A DNA stretch of 55,816 nt. Origin: Bacteroidales bacterium (GTDB lineage Bacteria > Bacteroidota > Bacteroidia > Bacteroidales > WCHB1-69). Below the pieces are notes generated by a model that saw only the letters and a list, made by a program, of their open reading frames with translations, made no database searches and was not told the origin of the DNA. Of this stretch, positions 50,666 to 55,816 are shown one piece after another; positions within the stretch are counted from its first letter, which is position 1; each line of letters starts with the position of its first letter. The position numbers and the translations under genes are program-made. The DNA is taken from positions 1-55,816 of the forward strand of contig JAFZZT010000001.1 in NCBI GenBank assembly GCA_017615595.1. Reading direction: 5' to 3'.

Positions 50666-51853
50666 ATGAAAAAGATATGTTTCCATTTTCAGATTAGCCA
50701 GCCTTTCCGGTTGCGCACCTATCGGTTCTTCGATATCAACGAACGACACGACTATTTTGACGATTATCAAAATCACTACCTCACCCAGCGTCTTGCGGAA
50801 CGTTGCTATCTACCCGCCAACAAGATGATGTTGGAGTTGATCGAGAAATACAACAAGCAGTTCAAACTCAGCTTCAGCATCTCCGGCAGCTCCATCAACC
50901 TCTTCAAGCAGTACTGTCCTGAGGTCATCGACAGCTTCAAGAAGCTGATTGCCACGGGTTGTGTGGAGATTACCGGCAACACCTTCACCCACAGTATCGC
51001 CTCTCTGAACAACAAGACCACCTTCCTGGAGCAGGTTCGTCTGCAGGAGAAGCTGTTGAAAGAGACCTTCGGCGTGAAGCCCAAGAGCTTCTGCAACACC
51101 GAGATCATCTATTCTGACGAGATCGGGGAATGGCTCAGCGAAGCCGGATACCAGGTGGTCCTCTCGGAGGGCGCACGCCACATCCTTGGCTGGAAGAACA
51201 CCTCCTACGTCTATTGCAACCCCTATCAGACCGACCTCCGCCTGCTGTTAAGAAGCTACAAGCTTTGCGACGACATCACCCTGCGTTTCCAAGACCGTTC
51301 CTGGGACCAGTACCCGCTGACTGCCGACAAGTACATGCAGTTCCTGCATGACACCATGGGCGAGAGCGACGGTCCCCTCTTCAATTTCTTCTGGGACTAC
51401 GAGACCATGGGCGAGCACTACCCCGCCGAAACCGGCATCTTTGACTTCTTCAGCAACCTGATTGACAGACTGTCCACGCATGGTGACTTCCAGTTCATCA
51501 CACCTTCCGACATCATCACGATGGACACGCCTGTCTCCACCCTCCACGCCCCTTGGCCCATCTCCTGCTCCGGTGAGGAAAAAGACACTAATGAGTGGAT
51601 CGGCAACTCGCTGCAACAAGAAGCCTTCGAGCAACTCTTCAAGCTGGAAGACCTCTACAAGAAATCCAAGAACAAAGAGGCTAAGCTGGCTTGGCTCCGT
51701 CTGCAAGGCGCCGATCATTTCAACTTCATGAGTGACAAATGGCTGGAGCATCGTTTTGTCAAACGCAACTTCGAGGTTTATCCATCGCCTTACCAAGCAT
51801 TCATCAACTACATGAATGTGCTAAACGACATCAAAATACAGCTCTCCAAATAG
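50666..51853 (+). CDS. GH57-family alpha-amylase/glucanotransferase-like enzyme
   Basis: A 395-residue GH57 protein started at ATG 50666; an earlier in-frame ATG at 50648 overlaps the GT4 gene, and a start here gives the usual KKICFHFQ opening. The catalytic nucleophile glutamate is Glu146 in FCNTEIIYSDE, and the acid/base aspartate is Asp244 in FWDYETMGEH. The first conserved region, usually HQP, reads SQPFRL (Ser11), losing the histidine. Family members cut or rearrange alpha-1,4-glucans. With the two preceding genes it forms a glycogen-handling set. Confidence 0.88.
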   Translation: MKKICFHFQISQPFRLRTYRFFDINERHDYFDDYQNHYLTQRLAERCYLPANKMMLELIEKYNKQFKLSFSISGSSINLFKQYCPEVIDSFKKLIATGCVEITGNTFTHSIASLNNKTTFLEQVRLQEKLLKETFGVKPKSFCNTEIIYSDEIGEWLSEAGYQVVLSEGARHILGWKNTSYVYCNPYQTDLRLLLRSYKLCDDITLRFQDRSWDQYPLTADKYMQFLHDTMGESDGPLFNFFWDYETMGEHYPAETGIFDFFSNLIDRLSTHGDFQFITPSDIITMDTPVSTLHAPWPISCSGEEKDTNEWIGNSLQQEAFEQLFKLEDLYKKSKNKEAKLAWLRLQGADHFNFMSDKWLEHRFVKRNFEVYPSPYQAFINYMNVLNDIKIQLSK

Positions 51854-51875
51854 CAGGCGAGCGCACTCATTCACC

Positions 51876-54161
51876 GTGACACGCCGCCTGATTCTATCGC
51901 TTATCATCCTACTCTACATAACCGTTTCTCCCCATGCTCAGGAATTGCGAGGGACGGTTATAGAAGTGTCCTCCGGGGATACCACCCTGGTTGCCATGGC
52001 TACCATCCAATGGCTGCACACCGACATCGGCACCTTCACGGATGCCAACGGTCAGTTCGTCATCCAGCGCGCCAAGACCGACACGTTGGTGGTCAACTTC
52101 CCCTTGTTGCCGCCCGACACGGTTGTCGTCCCCAAATCCTTACAAGACATCGTCATCCATCTGGACCGCAGTCGGCAGCTGCCCGAGATCCGCATCGAGT
52201 CCGGAGACGGCTCCTATGTGTCAGCAAAACCCATCCTGACCACCGTCATCACCCAGGAGGGCCTGCGGCGCGCGGCCTGCTGCAACCTGGCCGAGAGCTT
52301 TGAGGGCACCATTGCGGTCGATATGGAGTTCTCGGATGCCGTCACGGGCGTCAAGCAGATCTCCATGTTAGGATTGGCGGGCACCTACAGCCAGATCATG
52401 ATCGAGAATGTGCCCTACATCCGGCTGCTCACCCAGCAGTTCGGACTTGGCTTTGTGCCCGGCAGCTGGATGGAGTCCATCCACGTCTCCAAAGGCGTCA
52501 CCTCCGTCACCAACGGCTACGAGGCCATCAGCGGCCAGATAGACGTAGAGTACAAGAAGCCGGAGACCAACCGCGAGCAGCTCTTCCTGAACCTCTACGG
52601 CAACAGCATGGGGCGCGGGGAAATCAGTCTCAACACCCGTTTCAAGGTGGACAAGAAAGAGCGCGCCAGCACCATGCTGTTCTTGTCAGCCAACGACCAG
52701 TTCGCCAAATTGGACATGAACAGGGACGGCTTCATGGACGCGCCCCGCGACCGGCAGATCAGCGTGATGAACCGCTGGGATATCATCATCCCCAACAAAT
52801 ACACCCACCGGACATTGCTCAACTTCTCTTGGGGCAATCGTTTCGGCGGACAGATGGCATACAAGCCTTCGCGTGGCGATGACTGGTACACCTGGACACC
52901 CGAGGTATATGGCTTCAAGATCGACAACAAGAAGTGGGACTTCATCACCAAGAACGGTTTCATCCTGCCCCGAAACGAGGAGAGCATCGGCACCATCATC
53001 CACTATACCGGGCATCTACTGCGCTCGGTCACCGGATCCCACCTCTATGTGGGCAAACAGCATTCTTTGTATGCCAACTTTCTCTACACCGTCAAGCTTG
53101 GCGAGAAAGGACGGCACAAGGTCACTACGGGGGCCAGCTTCCAGTTCGACAATCTGAACGAGGAGTTTTGCGACACCCCGGCAAACTTATCATTCCCCAT
53201 GCATACTCGGGAGATGACACCAGGTGTCTTTGCAGAATACGCCTTCATTCTGAATGACAAATTGGTGGTGATGCCAGGATTCCGTTTAGACTACAACATC
53301 CCGCAGCAAAGACTATACTGGGTTCCCCGCCTGCATATCAAATGGCAGATGGCCAAGAACAGTTCCATGCGACTTTCCGCAGGCAAAGGGTATCGCACGG
53401 CCCATGTCCTGGCCGAGAATTTCACCCTGCTGAACTCCAACCGAGAGTTCCGTTGGGAAGGCAGTTATAACCCTTCCGAAAACGGAATCCCCGAGGAAGC
53501 CTACAATATGGGGATCAGCTTCGTACAGCAATGGCGGATGAAAGGCGGCACCGCCTCCTTCTCCATCGATTACTTCTACACCACATTTGTCAATCAGATG
53601 ATATTGGACTTAGACCAAAGTACCCATTACATATATGTATATAACCTCAATGGTGACTACAACGGCACGGGCAACCGGTCGCGCTCGCACGCCGTGCAAG
53701 CAGAGTTGATTCTCAAGCCTCTGCCCCGCTTTGAGTTGCTGTTTGCCTACCGCTACAACGATGTGCGCTACAGTGTGCACGGCATCATGCGGGAGAAAGA
53801 CCTGATGAGTCCTCACAAAAGCATTGTAAGTATCAGCTATAATACGAAATATGACAAGTGGAAGTTCAATGTCACGCTGCATGTGAACGGTCCCGCGCGC
53901 CTGCCCGACACGCACATGAATCCCGAACCCTACCAGCGTCCCGACTACTCCAAGACGTACGCTCTGCTCAACGCCCAGATCACCAAGAAATTCAGAAGAT
54001 GGGAGATCTATGTCGGTGCAGAGAACATCCTGAACTACAAGCAGAAAGATGCCATCGTAGCCGCCGACAACCCATTCGGAGAGTACTTTGACGCCACCAT
54101 GATCTACGCCCCCATCACCGGCATCATGGGTTATGCGGGTGTCCGTATCATCTTACAGTAA
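51876..54161 (+). CDS. TonB-dependent outer-membrane receptor, GTG start
   Basis: A 761-residue receptor beginning at GTG 51876, which places a good signal peptide (LILSLIILLYITVSPHAQ) directly after. A CarboxypepD_reg-like domain (about 25-95) is followed by the plug (about 100-225) with AACCNLAESFEG, SMLGLAGTYSQIMIENVPYI and HVSKGVTSVTNGYEAISGQIDVEYKKP. The barrel then runs to GVRIILQ. This plug type recurs in Bacteroidota receptors; its ligand is not known to me. No SusD gene accompanies it, so a polysaccharide-utilisation SusC role is unlikely; a metal or cofactor is possible. The adjacent pair of cysteines is notable. Confidence 0.9.
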   Translation: MTRRLILSLIILLYITVSPHAQELRGTVIEVSSGDTTLVAMATIQWLHTDIGTFTDANGQFVIQRAKTDTLVVNFPLLPPDTVVVPKSLQDIVIHLDRSRQLPEIRIESGDGSYVSAKPILTTVITQEGLRRAACCNLAESFEGTIAVDMEFSDAVTGVKQISMLGLAGTYSQIMIENVPYIRLLTQQFGLGFVPGSWMESIHVSKGVTSVTNGYEAISGQIDVEYKKPETNREQLFLNLYGNSMGRGEISLNTRFKVDKKERASTMLFLSANDQFAKLDMNRDGFMDAPRDRQISVMNRWDIIIPNKYTHRTLLNFSWGNRFGGQMAYKPSRGDDWYTWTPEVYGFKIDNKKWDFITKNGFILPRNEESIGTIIHYTGHLLRSVTGSHLYVGKQHSLYANFLYTVKLGEKGRHKVTTGASFQFDNLNEEFCDTPANLSFPMHTREMTPGVFAEYAFILNDKLVVMPGFRLDYNIPQQRLYWVPRLHIKWQMAKNSSMRLSAGKGYRTAHVLAENFTLLNSNREFRWEGSYNPSENGIPEEAYNMGISFVQQWRMKGGTASFSIDYFYTTFVNQMILDLDQSTHYIYVYNLNGDYNGTGNRSRSHAVQAELILKPLPRFELLFAYRYNDVRYSVHGIMREKDLMSPHKSIVSISYNTKYDKWKFNVTLHVNGPARLPDTHMNPEPYQRPDYSKTYALLNAQITKKFRRWEIYVGAENILNYKQKDAIVAADNPFGEYFDATMIYAPITGIMGYAGVRIILQ

Positions 54162-54191
54162 TTGAATATTCCGATATTTTTTATAACTTTG
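54162..54191 (+). promoter_or_regulatory. Promoter for the repeat protein gene (TTG, 19 bases, TAACTTTG)
   Basis: TTG at 54162-54164, directly after the receptor stop codon, 19 bases, then TAACTTTG at 54184-54191 and CCC. The leader to the ATG at 54273 is about 75 nt. Confidence 0.7.
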
Positions 54192-54272
54192 CCCACTGAA
54201 ATATAACAATGGCAAGGCGAAGACATAATTGCTGATTTTGCAACCTAGTCAACGCCATCAAATCATCCATCA

Positions 54273-55816
54273 ATGAAAAAAACGATTGCACTTCTCTGTA
54301 CGCTTTTGTGCTGTGTCTTCAGCATTCTGGCGCAAGCACCCGAAAAATTCACCTATCAAGCCGTGGTGCGAAACACCAACAACCAGCTGTTACCCAACAC
54401 GCAGGTAGGTGTGCAGGTGGTCATACTGCAAGGCAGCGCGCAAGGTAGTATAGTCTATGGCGAGAGACACACAGAGAGTACCAATGCCAATGGTCTGGTA
54501 ACGCTGATTATCGGGGAAGGAAATATCATCGCAGGTCATTTCAGCAACATCAATTGGGAAAACGGAGTATTCTTTATCAGTGTGGGTATAGACCCTGCTG
54601 GCGGCACCGACTACTCTATATGGTCCACACAACAGCTGCTGAGCGTGCCCTATGCCCTGTACGCCAACGAGGCGGGCAATGGCTTCAGCGGCGACTACCA
54701 CGACCTCACCAACACACCCACCATCCCCACCATTCCGACTAATGTGAGCGCTTTCACCAATGACGCAGGATATATCACCATGGATTCTATCCCGGAAATT
54801 CCCAATGTCCCTAACGATGTCAGTGCCTTTAACAATGACGCGGGATACATCACCATGGACTCCATACCTCCCATCCCCTCTGTCCCGACCAATGTGAGCG
54901 CTTTCACCAATGACGCGGGGTATATCACCATGGATTCTATCCCGGAGATTCCGAACATCCCTAACGTTGTCAGTGCCTTTAACAATGACGCGGGATACAT
55001 CACCATGGACTCCATACCTCCCATCCCCTCTGTCCCGACCAATGTGAGCGCTTTCACCAATGACGCGGGGTACATCACTTCATACACCGAGACCCAGACT
55101 CTTGCCGACGTGACCTTGCAGGGCAACTCCGCCGGCAACCGACAGCTGAAGGATGTGGCCGACCCGACCGAGAGCTACGATGCTGTGAACCTGCGTTTAC
55201 TCACCCAGATGATGGATTCTGCCAGTGCCACGATACAGCAGATGCAACAACAATTGTCCCAATCACAGCAGGAATGGCAGGAAACTCAACAACAGTGGTT
55301 GTTACAACAGCAACAATTGCAGCTGCAATGGCAGAGTGCCCAAGAGCAATGGCAAATACAACAACTGCAATTACAGCAACAGATCGACAGCTTGACGCTG
55401 ATTCTGAATGCCATGGCCGCTGACACTGCTTTCACCCAATGGAACACCTCTGTGGTGAACGAGACGGCCTGCAACGCTTACGAGTGGCACGGGGAAACTT
55501 ACACCCAAAGCGGAGTTTACTTGTACGGCTTCACCAACACTGACGGAACCAACAATGTGGAGGCACTGAATCTGACCATTGTCAATTCTGACACTATCCA
55601 CATACTAATAGAGGCTTGCGACAGCTACCTATGGAATGGTACAACATACACGGAATCAGGTGATTATTCTGCCATGCTAACCAATCAGCACGGCTGCGAC
55701 AGCATCGTGGTTTTGCATCTGACACTCCATTATGGTGCGCACAATGTGGACGTTGACACCGCTTGCGAAAGCTATACTTGGCATGGCATCACCTACCATG
55801 AGAGTGGCGTCTATAC
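54273..55816 (+). CDS. Secreted repeat protein with phage-tail-fibre-like repeats and a Q-rich coiled coil; 3' end outside window
   Basis: The first 514 codons are present. A signal peptide (1-21, ending SILAQ) precedes a domain (about 24-130) with FTYQAVVRNTNNQLLPN and LLSVPYALYANEAGNG, an opening common in large Bacteroidota surface proteins. Residues about 150-270 are five copies of SAF(T/N)NDAGYIT separated by proline-rich linkers. ETQTLADVTLQGNSAGN and DPTESYDAVNLRLL follow. Residues about 312-374 are a glutamine-rich coiled coil. Then come modules of the form CxxYxWxGxxYxxSGxY at 400, 449 and 498, the last cut by the window edge. These also occur in the C10 protease at 13701. It is probably a type IX-secreted adhesin or fibre. 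Confidence 0.85.
   Translation, partial: MKKTIALLCTLLCCVFSILAQAPEKFTYQAVVRNTNNQLLPNTQVGVQVVILQGSAQGSIVYGERHTESTNANGLVTLIIGEGNIIAGHFSNINWENGVFFISVGIDPAGGTDYSIWSTQQLLSVPYALYANEAGNGFSGDYHDLTNTPTIPTIPTNVSAFTNDAGYITMDSIPEIPNVPNDVSAFNNDAGYITMDSIPPIPSVPTNVSAFTNDAGYITMDSIPEIPNIPNVVSAFNNDAGYITMDSIPPIPSVPTNVSAFTNDAGYITSYTETQTLADVTLQGNSAGNRQLKDVADPTESYDAVNLRLLTQMMDSASATIQQMQQQLSQSQQEWQETQQQWLLQQQQLQLQWQSAQEQWQIQQLQLQQQIDSLTLILNAMAADTAFTQWNTSVVNETACNAYEWHGETYTQSGVYLYGFTNTDGTNNVEALNLTIVNSDTIHILIEACDSYLWNGTTYTESGDYSAMLTNQHGCDSIVVLHLTLHYGAHNVDVDTACESYTWHGITYHESGVY
54744..55079 (+). repeat. Tandem 150-bp repeat within the secreted protein gene
   Basis: GTGAGCGCTTTCACCAATGA recurs at 54744, 54894 and 55044, an exact 150-base (50-codon) period. 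Each unit has two 75-base half-units that differ in sequence but both encode SAFxNDAGYIT. The near-identity of the copies points to recent expansion. Confidence 0.9.
55208..55395 (+). repeat. Glutamine-rich low-complexity coding stretch (coiled coil)
   Basis: Dense CAA/CAG codons encode runs such as QQQWLLQQQQLQLQW and QIQQLQLQQQIDSL, with a heptad-like spacing of hydrophobic residues. Probably a coiled-coil stalk between the repeat region and the C-terminal modules. Confidence 0.8.

Noticed and set aside
1-55816. CRISPR array, insertion sequence, integrase or prophage
   Set aside because: No regularly spaced short repeats, transposase, integrase or att-like duplications were seen. The only tandem repeats are coding (54744-55079) and the phage-like signature is limited to repeats in one secreted protein.

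Overview
The window is a 55.8 kb piece of a Bacteroidales-type chromosome (phylum Bacteroidota). The evidence is consistent: 17 promoter elements of the form TAnnTTTG, 16 of them followed by C; secreted proteins with type IX secretion tails; TonB-dependent receptor, Omp85, TolC and YfhO families; and a Bacteroidota-style small SRP RNA. Nearly all of the DNA is coding. No tRNA, rRNA, CRISPR array, integrase or transposase was recognised.

Layout. (1) 1-12410 is a surface-glycan region. It starts with the tail of a secreted protein, then a plus-strand run with a KdsB-like cytidylyltransferase, a DRE-TIM aldolase with an extra C-terminal domain, a HAD phosphatase, a glycosyltransferase with the EDG and HP motifs of bacterial CMP-sialic-acid transferases, a GT2 glycosyltransferase and an FAD protein. 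A large YfhO membrane protein lies on the minus strand. A GT4 glycosyltransferase and the HddA/HddC pair for activated heptose follow. (2) 12407-16679 (minus) holds a C10 cysteine protease with a type IX tail and a 4Fe-4S aldo/keto-reductase-like lipoprotein. (3) 16960-23597 is dnaE, NfeD and an Omp85-type outer-membrane protein in tight series. (4) 23646-30350 (minus) is a TetR-led RND efflux operon. (5) 30749-33446 is rplC-rplD-rplW-rplB-rpsS, with its own promoter and terminator but without rpsJ before it or rplV after it. (6) 33618-36532 has two membrane-anchored paralogues with a lectin-like beta domain, followed by a convergent TerB-like gene. (7) 36641-41941 has an MBOAT/SGNH O-acylation pair, a leucine-rich-repeat protein, arginine decarboxylase, the SRP RNA and a YrdC/Sua5-family protein. 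(8) 41928-45099 (minus) is an S41 protease and an O-antigen-ligase-like protein. (9) 45290-51853 has HdrB/HdrA-like genes and a glycogen/alpha-glucan trio (debranching enzyme, GT4, GH57). (10) 51876-55816 has a TonB-dependent receptor and the start of a secreted repeat protein that runs off the window.

The strongest candidate for an undescribed system is 478-4545 (perhaps to 6859). There a pyruvate-type aldolase, a KdsB variant, a phosphatase and a sialyltransferase-like enzyme could together make, CMP-activate and transfer a non-standard 3-deoxy-ulosonic acid. Other points of note are the excised five-gene block of the S10 operon, the lectin-like membrane pair, and an exported aldo/keto-reductase-like protein lacking two of the four usual catalytic residues.
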